DNA of 64,000 nt from Paraburkholderia fungorum (GCF_902833645.1 NZ_CADFGE010000003.1:248001-312000); one strand, 5' to 3'. Numbered from the stretch's first letter, positions 40,905-50,225 are shown. Notes: generated from the sequence alone by a model not told the origin. Program-made: numbers and translations.

Positions 40905-42532
40905 GTGTTTTCCCCGCCTGTGAGCGGAATGTGAATGGAAATGGCTGTGCCCATGCCGGGTGCGCTGTCGATCGTCATCACGCCGCCGATCAGGCGGGCG
41001 CGTTCCTGCATGCCAAGGAGACCGTACGAATAGCCCCTGCTCGCCACGACCGGATCGAAACCGCAGCCGTCGTCGCTCACGTGGAGGTCGAGCGCGGCCG
41101 CGTTGCTGGTCAGCGTCACGTCGACTCGCGCCGCATTCGCATGGCGCCCGGCATTGGTGAGCGAGGCCTGAACAATGCGAAACACGGCCGTAGCGCAGGC
41201 TTCCGGCAACACAGGCTCGCCGCCGTTGATGTGCAACTGGCACGGAATGCCGTTACGGCGCACAAAATCTTCAACCAGCCACTCCAGCGCCGACACCACC
41301 CCGAAGTTCAGCGCCACCGGCCGCAGATGGTTCGCGACGTTGCGGACCATCCAGATCGTTTTTTCGACAAGTTCACGCATGTCGTCGGCTTTGCGCATCG
41401 CATCGGAATCGTGGCCGAGGCGCATTTTAAGCAGCGAAACATCCATCCTCAAGGCGGTCAGCAGTTGGCCCAGTTCATCGTGAATTTCCATCGCGATACG
41501 CTTGCGCTCCTCCTCGCGAATCGCCTCCATGTACGCGGACAGTTCGCGCAACTGATTGCGCGATTCGAATAGCTCCTGCTCGATGCGCTTGCGCGCCGTG
41601 ATGTCGTTCAGGCCCACGTAGATCGCCGGCGCATCGTCGAAGGTCGCCACGCGCGCGGTCGCCATGGCCCAGAACGACGACCCGTCAGCTCGCCGCAAAT
41701 GGACTTCGCTGTTGCTGAAGCTGCCTTCATTGCGCAGATGCGAGACCAGCCGGTCGCGATCGCCGGCATCCACGTAGAGGTCGACGATATTGGTCAGCAT
41801 GCCCGCGCGCGCGTCGAGACCGAACAGTTCGCGCAGCGGTTCATTCGCGTACAGAATGACGCCTTCGGGCATCGACGTGATGCACAACGGAATGGGGCTG
41901 GTTTCGACAATCGTGCGAAAACGCGCTTCGCTTGCCTGTAATTTCGCTTCCGCCCGGCGGCGTTCGTCGACCTGGGCGGACAGCCTCGCGTTCGATTCCG
42001 CCAGTTGCCTCGTGCGCTGCTCGACCTGCTGTTCGAGGACATCGCGCGCGAGCGACAATTCGGTCTCGGCCTGCTGGCGCACCGCCACCTCTTTGAGCAA
42101 CTGGCGGTTCTGCGCGACCAGTTGCCGGTGCATCACGCGCAGCGCGAGGTGAGTTTCGATTCGCGCCATCATTTCATTGACGCGCACGGGCTTCGCCACA
42201 TAATCGACGCCGCCGGCCGAGAAGCCCTCGACCATGTCGTCGCCGCCCGTCAACGAGGTCATGAAGATCACCGCGATATCGCGTGTGCGCTCATTCGCCT
42301 TGAGCCGCCGGCAGGTCTCGAAGCCGTCGATACCCGGCATCTTCACGTCGAGCAGGATCAGGTCGGGTTGTGAAAACAGCGCGCGTTCGAGCGCCTCTTC
42401 GCCATCCAGTGCAACGAGTACCCGAAAACCGCGCTCTGTCAGGCTATCGACAACCACACCGAAATTCGCGGGCGTGTCGTCCGCGATAAGGATCGTCGGC
42501 CGTTCGCCGGCCTCTGCGTTGGCTTCGTTCAT
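40901..42532 (-). CDS. Soluble hybrid histidine kinase: receiver - coiled coil - PAS - HisKA_3 - HATPase
   Basis: A 543-residue cytoplasmic kinase. Residues 12-130 are a receiver (ILIADDTPANFGV, phospho-acceptor in DLILLDVKMPGIDG, Lys in YVAKPVRV); residues 135-205 a coiled coil; 205-325 a PAS domain (ASEARFRTIVETSPIPLCIT, GLNDITARKRIEQEL); then the NarX-type phosphoacceptor EERKRIAMEIHDELGQLLTA and an ATPase domain with SDDGCGFDP and YGLLGMQERARLIGG. It should phosphorylate the adjacent NarL-type regulator. Its own receiver could be charged by the membrane kinase upstream. Both gene borders overlap by 4 bp. Confidence 0.92.
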   Translation of the reverse strand: MNEANAEAGERPTILIADDTPANFGVVVDSLTERGFRVLVALDGEEALERALFSQPDLILLDVKMPGIDGFETCRRLKANERTRDIAVIFMTSLTGGDDMVEGFSAGGVDYVAKPVRVNEMMARIETHLALRVMHRQLVAQNRQLLKEVAVRQQAETELSLARDVLEQQVEQRTRQLAESNARLSAQVDERRRAEAKLQASEARFRTIVETSPIPLCITSMPEGVILYANEPLRELFGLDARAGMLTNIVDLYVDAGDRDRLVSHLRNEGSFSNSEVHLRRADGSSFWAMATARVATFDDAPAIYVGLNDITARKRIEQELFESRNQLRELSAYMEAIREEERKRIAMEIHDELGQLLTALRMDVSLLKMRLGHDSDAMRKADDMRELVEKTIWMVRNVANHLRPVALNFGVVSALEWLVEDFVRRNGIPCQLHINGGEPVLPEACATAVFRIVQASLTNAGRHANAARVDVTLTSNAAALDLHVSDDGCGFDPVVASRGYSYGLLGMQERARLIGGVMTIDSAPGMGTAISIHIPLTGGENT

Positions 42533-44700
42533 GGCTTGGGCTCGACATTCAGGTATCGTTCGACCAACTGAAGAATAGCCTTCGATTGATAGTCCCGGGC
42601 GAGCGCGCGCAACGGCGCCGTGAACGCGTGGTAACGCGGATCGCGCGCCGCCATTGTCTCGGCCCAGACAATGATTTCATGCATGTCGCCAAGGCGGGCG
42701 AGATGATGGAGCTCTTCCATCTGCTGCCTGGGCACGGCCGCGAGGCCGATCCCGGGCATATTGGCGCGCGTGGACGATGCCGGCGTCGCTTGAATCCAGG
42801 TTAGTCCGAGCAATATGGCGATCTGGGTCAGCAACGCTTCGAGATCGAGCGGTTTGGACAGGAAGGCGTTGGCGCCCGCGTCCATGCTCATCGCCCGGTT
42901 GGTTCCGGAAGGACTGGCGGACATCGCAATGATCGGGAGCTGGGCGAACGCCTCCAGTTGGCGCAGCTTGCGGGTCAGCTCGAGTCCATTCATTTCGGGC
43001 ATCACGATGTCCGTGAGAATGAGTGCGGGGTGTTCGTGCTGCGCCTTCTCAAAACCCTCACGACCGTTTTCCGCTTCGACCGTGGCAAAGCCGAGACGGC
43101 CCAGCAGGTCCACCACGATCGCGCGATTGATCTCGACGTCGTCGACCACTAGCACCTTGCGGCGCGGCCCTTCATAACCCTGCACGGCATCCGGGCGCGA
43201 CGCCGCGGCCGTGGCCTTGGCTGTATGTGATACCAGCAGCACGTTCGCCGCCGGCAGTTCGAAGCGGAAAACGCTGCCCTGCGCGACGCGGCTTTCGACC
43301 TCGATCTTGCCGCCCATCGCACTCACGAACTCCCGGCTGATCGCCAAACCGAGGCCGGCCCCACCGGCCCGCCGCTCGGCTGCGCCTAATTGCTCGAAGG
43401 GCTCGAAGATCGTGTTCAACTGATCGGGACCGATGCCGATCCCGGTGTCGCGCACCTCGAAACAGACACGGTTCGACGCCGACCTCGAGATATACAGGCC
43501 GACGTAACCAGAATCGGTGAACTTCACCGCGTTTGCAAGCAGGTTGAGCACCACCTGGCGCAAGCGCCGCTCATCGGCACGCACCCCCGCAGGTGCATCC
43601 GCGGCAATCTCGCAGATGAAGCCAAGACGCTTTTGCTCCGCCTTCACGCCGATGATTTCCCGAATCACATCGACAAACCCGGCCAGACGCACGTCACAGA
43701 TTTCGACTCGCAGCTTGCCCGCTTCAATTCTCGCGAAATCGAGCGTGTCTTCGATCAGGGTCAGCAGATGTTCGCCGCTTTTGCGGATCGCCTCGACGCG
43801 TTCGCGCTGCCGCTCGCTCAGCATCGGATCGCGCGCCAGGATCTGCGCATAGCCAAGAATGCCGTTCAGCGGTGTGCGTAGTTCATGACTCATGTTCGCC
43901 AGGAATTCGCCTTTGGCCCGGTTGGCTGCTTCGGCCAGATTGCGGGCCTCGCGTTCAGCCGCGGCATCACGCTCGTCGCGATACGCGTAATACAAACGCG
44001 CGCTCATCGTATTGAACGCGGCCGCCACGCGGTCGAGTTCGTCCGGCTCGCGGGGCTTGCGCCGCTGGAGCATGAACGGCTGGGGCGTTTTACGGAAATC
44101 GTAGCTTTCCACCGTGCGCGCAATCGCAGCGACGTGCCGCATCACGAGACGGGACAGGATGTAGACGATGAACAGCGAGACGAGGAAGGTATTGGCGGCC
44201 TGCGTGACCAGAATCATCGCGGCGGTTCGCATTAGCTCGTCGTACAGATCGAGCAGCGTCGCCTCGACGTAGAGCTCGCCGATCTGCCGCTCCTTGCCCT
44301 GTACGCTGTAGACCAGCGGAAACGTGCGGGCGACGACCGGGCCGGCCAAGCGCTGGCCGGCGCTGATGTAGGCGGATTGTCCCGTCGCCCCCGCCTCGCG
44401 AATTTCCACGGCGCGGATGTCGGCGAGACGCAGAATGCCGTTCAGTTCCAGTTGCAGTTGGGCACGGTCCAAGCGCCAGAGGGCTTCAGCGAGACTGTCG
44501 CGATTGCTGCGGTCGATGTCCGCGAGGCGGCTCTCGATCTGCTCGACTCCAAGGTGGTAGTCACGGTACAACTGCAAGCCTGTCAACAGCACAGTGACGG
44601 CGCAACTGACCAGCAGCACCGTCACGAGCAGCCGCAACACAAGGCTGCCCCGCAAGCGGCCGATCAAACTCCACCATGTGTCGAACAGATTGTGCTTCAT
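42529..44700 (-). CDS. Membrane hybrid histidine kinase: TM - periplasmic domain - TM - HAMP - HisKA - HATPase - receiver
   Basis: A 723-residue sensor. Helix 1 is about residues 20-42 (LVLRLLVTVLLVSCAVTVLL), the periplasmic part about 43-160, helix 2 about 163-188, then a HAMP-like linker, the phosphoacceptor helix NMSHELRTPLNGILGYAQIL, ATPase motifs (LLANAVKFT, VRDTGIGIGPDQLN, GAGLGLAISREFV) and a C-terminal receiver (VLVVDDVEINRAIV, LILTDIVMPEMNGLEL, FLSKPLDLEALL). A further C-terminal piece of about 85 residues follows. It is the likely signal input of the three-protein relay; the exported protein at 38622-39494 could bind its periplasmic part. Confidence 0.9.
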   Translation of the reverse strand: MKHNLFDTWWSLIGRLRGSLVLRLLVTVLLVSCAVTVLLTGLQLYRDYHLGVEQIESRLADIDRSNRDSLAEALWRLDRAQLQLELNGILRLADIRAVEIREAGATGQSAYISAGQRLAGPVVARTFPLVYSVQGKERQIGELYVEATLLDLYDELMRTAAMILVTQAANTFLVSLFIVYILSRLVMRHVAAIARTVESYDFRKTPQPFMLQRRKPREPDELDRVAAAFNTMSARLYYAYRDERDAAAEREARNLAEAANRAKGEFLANMSHELRTPLNGILGYAQILARDPMLSERQRERVEAIRKSGEHLLTLIEDTLDFARIEAGKLRVEICDVRLAGFVDVIREIIGVKAEQKRLGFICEIAADAPAGVRADERRLRQVVLNLLANAVKFTDSGYVGLYISRSASNRVCFEVRDTGIGIGPDQLNTIFEPFEQLGAAERRAGGAGLGLAISREFVSAMGGKIEVESRVAQGSVFRFELPAANVLLVSHTAKATAAASRPDAVQGYEGPRRKVLVVDDVEINRAIVVDLLGRLGFATVEAENGREGFEKAQHEHPALILTDIVMPEMNGLELTRKLRQLEAFAQLPIIAMSASPSGTNRAMSMDAGANAFLSKPLDLEALLTQIAILLGLTWIQATPASSTRANMPGIGLAAVPRQQMEELHHLARLGDMHEIIVWAETMAARDPRYHAFTAPLRALARDYQSKAILQLVERYLNVEPKP

Positions 44701-44913
44701 ACATCCCCGCGAGTGCTACGGTTCTAGTTTCGTCTATTCTGCACTCGTTGCCGCAGCGGAATACCGACACGTCGGGCGCCGCGTCGGCAGGTGGCAATTC
44801 AAGGTTTGCGCCTGCCTGGCCAGTCGATGGTGAGCCCATTCGGGGTTTTCCCCCGGGCTTTAGCGGCGCTCACGCGAAATGAAACGCGCGCTGACTCCTC
44901 CGAAGAAGAGCGT

Positions 44914-45255
44914 TTATATCCCGTACAGGACCCGCACCACCGGCGGCGCATCGGCTACCGCCTTCTGCACATAGATCCGGGGATACAACACGATCTCATC
45001 GATGCAGGAAACCAGTTCGCAGAGGACCGGCCAGATGCGTCCGCCAAGCGCGTCGGGATTCGACCTGCCGAGTTCGCGCAAGCCGTCCGCCAACCGTTTC
45101 ACGGAGGCGTGCCCCTTATCCGGCAACGGCCAGCTATGCAACAGGTAACCGAGCGGAACGACACTTCGGCTTTCGCACCACGACTCGAACAGGTGCTGAC
45201 ACGCGGCGTTCAGGCGTTCAAACACGCGTTCGTGACTTTCTGAATGACCGCTCAT
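44914..45255 (-). CDS. WCESR protein 2, paralog of 37320-37646
   Basis: A 113-residue cytoplasmic protein (ATG 45255; a TTG at 45273 is possible). It contains AACQHLFESWCESRSVVPLG, YLLHSWPLPDK, VKRLADGLRELGRSN and PVLCELVSCIDEIV, which match WCESR protein 1 position by position. The C-terminus differs (YVQKAVADAPPVVRVLYGI here, Ser-rich in copy 1). It is transcribed toward the kinase genes, 213 bp upstream of them, and has the TCAGGA motif 62-120 bp upstream. Function unknown. Confidence 0.7.
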   Translation of the reverse strand: MSGHSESHERVFERLNAACQHLFESWCESRSVVPLGYLLHSWPLPDKGHASVKRLADGLRELGRSNPDALGGRIWPVLCELVSCIDEIVLYPRIYVQKAVADAPPVVRVLYGI

Positions 45256-45316
45256 GAAAAGCCCATTGAACAAGACGACGATAAATCATCGTAGGGACGC
45301 CGGCGGCAGCACGCAG

Positions 45317-45375
45317 TCAGGAAGCCCGGAAAAATGCACTTCCGGTCTGCTGAATATACCGTCAGGAAATCCTGA
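45317..45375. promoter_or_regulatory. TCAGGA sites upstream of WCESR protein 2
   Basis: Perfect palindrome TCAGGAAATCCTGA at 45362-45375 and a weaker copy TCAGGAAGCCCGGA at 45317-45330. They lie 62-120 bp upstream of the start codon, the same distance range as at the two other loci. Confidence 0.7.
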
Positions 45376-45644
45376 ATGCCGCCGTCAAGGCTCTCAGGTC
45401 AGACATGCTCTGCACCCTGTCGAAATCCGCCTGACGATCCTTCCGTATGATGAATATCCCGCACCCCGATCAATCCGCAATTTTCCGGAATCCGTATCAC
45501 CGGCAAGCCGCATTCCGCTTCTGCGTCCATGCTGATCCAAAGCAGATGGATGGCGTTGCCATGCAGCGGCAGCGTGCCGCGATTCGTGTAAGCATATAAA
45601 GACGCGTTGCTTGCCAAGCAATGCGCCATGTACCGCTCACCCAT
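45362..45644 (-). pseudogene. Fragment of a second solute-binding-like gene
   Basis: Minus-strand peptide RGTLPLHGNAIHLLWISMDA, ECGLPVIRIPENCGLIG, then in another frame IFIIRKDRQADFDRVQSMSD, LRAL aligns with HWTSMEARSERGLNVVRIP and IFIIRKDRQRDFDRVERFSD of the exported protein at 38622-39494. There is a frameshift at the GLIG position, the N- and C-terminal parts are missing, and the frame ends in a TGA inside the TCAGGA palindrome. DNA similarity is also clear (TATGATGAATATCC in both). Confidence 0.75.
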
Positions 45645-45663
45645 CTAGCCAGAGGAGTCGCCC

Positions 45664-46635
45664 GTGAGCCCGATATCTTCGCAGATCTCCGCCGCCCAGC
45701 ACGCACTCGATACCGAGCCGCAGTACATCGATGCGCCCCTGTCGGCGGCCGCCGCGTTCCTCGTCCTCGTCGTCAAGGACGATGCCGCGTCGATCGCCAC
45801 CGCCCGCTCCGTGGTCGCCAGCATCGACGACCTCGTCAAGAACGTCAGGATCCGGGCCAATCAGGCCGTGTTCACCTGCAACGTCGGGATTTCGCATCGC
45901 GTGTGGGGGCCGCTCACCGGGAAACCCGCGCCCAGCGAATTCGCGCCGTTCCGGGAAGTGCGAGGCGCCACGCACACGGCGGTGGCCACAGCGGGCGATC
46001 TGCTGTATCACATCCGTGCCGACTCCACGGACCTGATCATCGAGTTCGAGAAGATTCTGCTCGAGGCCTTCGGCGACTCCGTCACCGCAGTCGACGACGT
46101 GGCCGGCTTTCGCTACTTCGACGGACGCGACCTGCTCGAGTTCATCGACGGTACTGCGAACCCCGACGGCCTCAGCCTGCCCGCCGCGACGATCGTGGGC
46201 GACGAAGATCCGGCCTACGCCGGCGGCAGCTACGTCGTGATCCAGAAGTATCTGCACGACCTCGCGGCCTGGCGCGCGCAGACCGTGGAGGCTCAGGAGG
46301 CGATCATCGGGCGCACCAAGTTCGACAACGTCGAGTTGCCGGACGCAACAGAAGGCCAGAAGTCGCACAAGACGCTCTGCACGATCGAAGACGCCGACGG
46401 CGAGCACGACATCCTGCGCGACAACATGCCGTTCGCGATCCCCGGCCGCGGCGAGTACGGCACCTACTTTATCGGCTATTCACGTCATCTCTGGGTGATC
46501 GAGAAGATGCTGGAACGGATGTTCATCGGCAATCCTCCGCCGCTGCACGACCGGATCCTGGACTTCTCGAAGGCCGTCGCCGGCGTGACCTTCTTCGCGC
46601 CGGCCCGCAAGTTCCTGAGCGACCTGGGCGATTGA
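45664..46635 (+). CDS. DyP-type heme peroxidase
   Basis: A 323-residue dye-decolorising peroxidase. The diagnostic GxxDG motif is in FIDGTANPDG (catalytic Asp about 162), the proximal heme His is probably in KSHKTL and the distal Arg region is near PGRGEYGTYFIGYSRHLWVI. It starts at GTG 45664 behind GAGGAG and has no signal peptide, so it is cytoplasmic or encapsulated; no encapsulin gene is adjacent. It would use hydrogen peroxide to oxidise phenolic or dye-like substrates. Confidence 0.9.
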   Translation: MSPISSQISAAQHALDTEPQYIDAPLSAAAAFLVLVVKDDAASIATARSVVASIDDLVKNVRIRANQAVFTCNVGISHRVWGPLTGKPAPSEFAPFREVRGATHTAVATAGDLLYHIRADSTDLIIEFEKILLEAFGDSVTAVDDVAGFRYFDGRDLLEFIDGTANPDGLSLPAATIVGDEDPAYAGGSYVVIQKYLHDLAAWRAQTVEAQEAIIGRTKFDNVELPDATEGQKSHKTLCTIEDADGEHDILRDNMPFAIPGRGEYGTYFIGYSRHLWVIEKMLERMFIGNPPPLHDRILDFSKAVAGVTFFAPARKFLSDLGD

Positions 46636-46705
46636 CGGAGCGTTCATGTACAGAGACTATTTGTTCTACTGAGAGAACGCGCGCCAACAAGCTTACGGAG
46701 GCAAC

Positions 46706-47260
46706 ATGGCACCTGATCGAATCATGTTTATCCGGCATGCGGAGAAACCCGACGCCAGCGCGGGTCTCGGGATCGAAGCGGACGGCAAGGCCGACGAGGA
46801 AAGTCTGGCGGTTCGCGGCTGGCAGCGTGCCGGCGCGTTGGCACGATTCTTCTGTCCGATCGACGAGACGCGTGCCGAGCGTCTCACGCCGGCCACAATA
46901 TTCGCCGCGGGAAGCGGTCCCGCCAGTAAGAGCAAGCGCTCGATGCAGACCGTGACGCCGCTCGTTGCGCTGCTGCGGCAAACATCGCAGGTGAACTACA
47001 TCGCGACATACCTGAAGGACGATGGGGCTGCGCTCATGACGGATGTGCTGACGCAACGCGGCATCGTGCTGATCGCGTGGGAGCACAAAGTACTGCCATC
47101 GCTGATCGGACACGTGCCCGGCGCGCCCGCGGTTCCTGCTGCATGGCCGGATGAGCGCTTCGACATGGTCTGGATACTCGAGCGCGCAGAGGGCCGATGG
47201 TCATTCTCGCAACGTCCGCAACTGCTGCTCGCGGGCGATCGTGCCGAGCCGATCAGGTAG
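46706..47260 (+). CDS. Histidine phosphatase superfamily protein
   Basis: A 184-residue protein of the phosphoglycerate mutase-like fold. The catalytic motif reads MFIRHAEKPD (RHx), followed by LAVRGWQRAGALARFFC and PATIFAAGSGPASKSKRSMQ, where a second Arg of the phosphate pocket is expected; the later His is in AWEHKVLP. ATG 46706 has ACGGAGG upstream. It follows the peroxidase gene by 70 bp. Substrate unknown. Confidence 0.8.
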   Translation: MAPDRIMFIRHAEKPDASAGLGIEADGKADEESLAVRGWQRAGALARFFCPIDETRAERLTPATIFAAGSGPASKSKRSMQTVTPLVALLRQTSQVNYIATYLKDDGAALMTDVLTQRGIVLIAWEHKVLPSLIGHVPGAPAVPAAWPDERFDMVWILERAEGRWSFSQRPQLLLAGDRAEPIR

Positions 47261-47299
47261 CCCTGCCGGTGTGAGCGAAAACGTCGCCGCGGCGGCTCG

Positions 47300-49711
47300 T
47301 CAGTCCGCGATGCCAGCGATACCCGAAGGCTTGCTCCCGATTAACTCGCTCAGTGCGTCGCTCACGGTTTCCAGCAGCACAAAGCGCAACTGGTTTCGTG
47401 CATCGACGGGGATGTCCTCGAGGTCCGGGGCATTACGCGCCGGCAGCAGTACTGTACCGATACCGGCGCGCAACGCGGCCAGCACCTTTTCCTTGATACC
47501 GCCCACCGGCAGAACGACACCACGCAGACTGATCTCGCCCGTCACCGCGCAATCGCTGCGCACGGCTCGGCCCATCAGCAGCGATGCAATTGCACTGAAT
47601 ATGGCCACCCCGGCACTGGGGCCGTCTTTCGGGACCGCGCCGGCCGGCACGTGGACATGAATGTCGCGCTTGTCGAAGGCCGTACAGTCGATATGCAACG
47701 CCTCGCATTGCGACTTGACCAGGGTCAGCGCGGCTTGGGCACTTTCCTTCATCACGTCGCCCAACTGGCCGGTCAGCACCAGCCGGCCCCCGCCGGGCGT
47801 GCTGCTGGCTTCGATGAAAAGCAGTTCGCCGCCAACAGGTGTCCATGCCAGGCCGGTCACCACGCCGGGCAAACTGGTGCGCATCGCCATCTCGCGCTCA
47901 AAGCGGTGATGCCCCAATATCGACGCCAAACGATCGGGTTCGATCCGTTCACGCGTGGCCGGGTCCTCGGCAACGCGCAACGCAACAGAGCGGAATACCG
48001 AGCCGATCTGCCGCTCCAGGCTGCGCACGCCTGCTTCGCGTGTGTAGTCGCGGATGATGGCGCGCAGCGCCTCGTCGCTCAGTTCGCATTGTGCGGGGGT
48101 CAGCCCGCACGCCTCCAACTCGCGTGGAACCAGAAAGCGCCGGGCGATCTGAAACTTCTCGGCCTCGGTATAGCCGGGTAAATCGAGAATTTCGAGGCGG
48201 TCCCTCAATGGCCCGGGAATACCTTCGAGCTGATTGGCCGTGGCAACGAACACGACGGCGGAGAGGTCGAACGGCACCCCCAGGTAATTGTCCCGGAAGG
48301 TGGCGTTCTGCTCGGGGTCCAGAACCTCGAGCATCGCCGCGCCCGGGTCGCCATGCACGCCATGGCCGAGCTTGTCGAGTTCGTCCAGCAGCATGACGCA
48401 ATTGCGCGCCCCCGCTTTGCGGATCGCCTGGACGATATTGCCGGGCATGGCGCCGATATACGTGCGCCGGTGGCCACGGATTTCCGATTCGTCATGCACG
48501 CCGCCGAGACTCACCCGTACGAACGGCCGCGCGAGTGCCTGCGCAATGCTCTGTCCCAGTGATGTCTTGCCCACGCCAGGCGGGCCGAGAAAGCAAAGAA
48601 TGGGCGCCTTGCCTTGGGGATTGAGCTTTCTGACGCCGAGATACTCGAGGATGCGGCGCTTGACCTTTTCCAAGCCGAAATGCGCGTCGTCGAGAATCTG
48701 CCTTGCACGGGCAATGTCGATCGGCGCCTCCGGCGCAAGCGCCCAGGGCAGTTCGGTCAGCCATTCGAGGTAGCTCACGCTGATCGAATATTCCGACGAT
48801 GCCTCCGGCATCCGTTCCAGCCGGCCGAGTTCCTTGCGGGCATGCGCTTCGACATCCGGCGGCATATGCGCGGCGTCAATCGCCTCGGCCAGCTTGCGGG
48901 CTTCTTCGCGGCTTTCGACGTTCTCGCCGAGTTCCTGCTGGATGGTCCTCAACTGCTCGCGCAGCATCATCTCGCGTTGGCGCTGATCGATCCGGCCGCG
49001 TGTCTGCTCGCCGATTTCCTGCGACAGGCGCAGAACTTCGATCCGGCCGGCGACGGCGTCGAGCACCTTGTCCAGCCGTTTGCAGAGGTCGAGCGTTTCG
49101 AGGATCTCCTGCTTACGGCCCGGCGGGATTTCGAGCAGGCCGGCAACGGTGTCGGCGAGCAGGCCAGGCGACTCGATCGCATCCAGGGCCCGCACAAGCT
49201 CGCCTCCGGCATTGGGCAGCAGCCCGATCATTTCCCCCGCGCGCTGCCTCAGCACCAGCGTGCGCGCGTCGATAGCGGAGTCGCGAAGCGTGGTATCGGG
49301 CAGCATTTCCACCTTGGCGGCCCTGAACCCGAGACCCGCCACCGGCGCGACCAGCCGGAAGCGCTCTACCCCCTGGCATATCAGGTGATGTGCACCGTCC
49401 TCCGGACTGGTGATGTAGCGCAGCACGTTGGCGACGGTGCCGATCGTGTTGAGACCGTCGAAGGACGGGTCCTGCACCTGCGGATCGCGTTGCAGCACGA
49501 TGCCCAGGGGCTGCTGGCGTTTCATCGCAGCTTGCACGTCTTCCTTGGTCTGCCCACGCCCCGCCATGAGCGGCAACACCATACCCGGAAACAACACGGC
49601 ATTGCGCACCGGTAGCAGGATCAGGCTGTCCTTGGGGAGTGCGGGCATAGGCTCCGCTTCCGGGCTCGCCGGATTGGTCTCAGGGGCCACACTGTCACTG
49701 TCCGTGCTCAT
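47300..49711 (-). CDS. lon: ATP-dependent Lon protease (secondary copy)
   Basis: An 803-residue Lon. Residues 25-220 form the substrate-binding LAN domain (LPKDSLILLPVRNAVLFPGM), 250-340 the coiled coil, 350-560 the AAA+ module (CFLGPPGVGKTSLGQSIAQA Walker A, CVMLLDELDK Walker B) and 600-790 the Ser-Lys protease (KDGPSAGVAIFSA with catalytic Ser; GGIKEKVLAA with catalytic Lys). It is in an operon behind hsp20, not next to clpPX, which suggests a stress-specific paralog of the housekeeping Lon. Confidence 0.93.
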   Translation of the reverse strand: MSTDSDSVAPETNPASPEAEPMPALPKDSLILLPVRNAVLFPGMVLPLMAGRGQTKEDVQAAMKRQQPLGIVLQRDPQVQDPSFDGLNTIGTVANVLRYITSPEDGAHHLICQGVERFRLVAPVAGLGFRAAKVEMLPDTTLRDSAIDARTLVLRQRAGEMIGLLPNAGGELVRALDAIESPGLLADTVAGLLEIPPGRKQEILETLDLCKRLDKVLDAVAGRIEVLRLSQEIGEQTRGRIDQRQREMMLREQLRTIQQELGENVESREEARKLAEAIDAAHMPPDVEAHARKELGRLERMPEASSEYSISVSYLEWLTELPWALAPEAPIDIARARQILDDAHFGLEKVKRRILEYLGVRKLNPQGKAPILCFLGPPGVGKTSLGQSIAQALARPFVRVSLGGVHDESEIRGHRRTYIGAMPGNIVQAIRKAGARNCVMLLDELDKLGHGVHGDPGAAMLEVLDPEQNATFRDNYLGVPFDLSAVVFVATANQLEGIPGPLRDRLEILDLPGYTEAEKFQIARRFLVPRELEACGLTPAQCELSDEALRAIIRDYTREAGVRSLERQIGSVFRSVALRVAEDPATRERIEPDRLASILGHHRFEREMAMRTSLPGVVTGLAWTPVGGELLFIEASSTPGGGRLVLTGQLGDVMKESAQAALTLVKSQCEALHIDCTAFDKRDIHVHVPAGAVPKDGPSAGVAIFSAIASLLMGRAVRSDCAVTGEISLRGVVLPVGGIKEKVLAALRAGIGTVLLPARNAPDLEDIPVDARNQLRFVLLETVSDALSELIGSKPSGIAGIAD

Positions 49712-49744
49712 CTTCGCTCCTCAAACCGCCCGAGCCTGCCGGGC

Positions 49745-50149
49745 TCAATCCAGCCTCTCGAAGTCCAGCAACAGGCAACCATGTTCGAAATCGCGCCGTG
49801 CCAGGCGATAGTGCCCGGCCGGAAGCCGGATGTGTCGCTCGAAGCGGCCATACGGAATTTCCAGGCAGTGGATCACGCCCCCCGCGAAGGCCCGAGGCAT
49901 GGTTCGCTCAGCCGCGATGATCAGCATCGCGCCTTCGAGGTCCAGGCTCAAGCTATCGGGCGACACGCCCGGCAGTGCGACCACGATCGCCAGCCGGCCG
50001 TCCTGCTCGTACACCTCGATGGGCGGCTCCCATACCGGCGCCCGCGCACGCTGCCCCGCTAAACGAAAGAACTGGCGATGCATGCGCTCGGCGCGCTCGA
50101 GTGCGTCGACGGCGGTTTCCCACATCATGGTATGGCGGGTGAAGGTCAC
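49745..50149 (-). CDS. Small heat-shock protein, Hsp20 family
   Basis: A 134-residue alpha-crystallin-domain chaperone. After a helical N-terminus (VDALERAERMHRQFFRLAG) come PPIEVYEQDGRLAIVVALPG and VSPDSLSLDLEGAMLIIAAE, then IPYGRFERHIRLPAGHYRLA, the typical strands of the domain; the C-terminal IxI motif is not visible. GTG 50149 was chosen because GGGAG lies 6 bp upstream and the promoter (50197-50225) leaves no room for a much longer form. Lon follows 33 bp downstream, so holdase and protease are co-expressed. Confidence 0.87.
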   Translation of the reverse strand: MTFTRHTMMWETAVDALERAERMHRQFFRLAGQRARAPVWEPPIEVYEQDGRLAIVVALPGVSPDSLSLDLEGAMLIIAAERTMPRAFAGGVIHCLEIPYGRFERHIRLPAGHYRLARRDFEHGCLLLDFERLD

Positions 50150-50196
50150 GGCTGGCTCCCTGCCTGTTCTGTCAGCCCAACGCTGGCTGTCCATTT

Positions 50197-50225
50197 ATCA
50201 AAGGCCAAGCCCGCACGCGTGTCAA
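50197..50225 (-). promoter_or_regulatory. Promoter of the hsp20-lon operon
   Basis: Minus strand: TTGACA (50225-50220), 17-bp spacer, TTTGAT (50202-50197). The -35 is consensus for sigma-70; ACTTGACAC also resembles the sigma-32 -35 only partly, so heat control is possible but not shown. Confidence 0.5.

Noticed and set aside
45621..46955. A 444-codon plus-strand frame over the DyP gene
   Set aside because: Shifted shadow of the DyP peroxidase frame, almost entirely Arg-rich.
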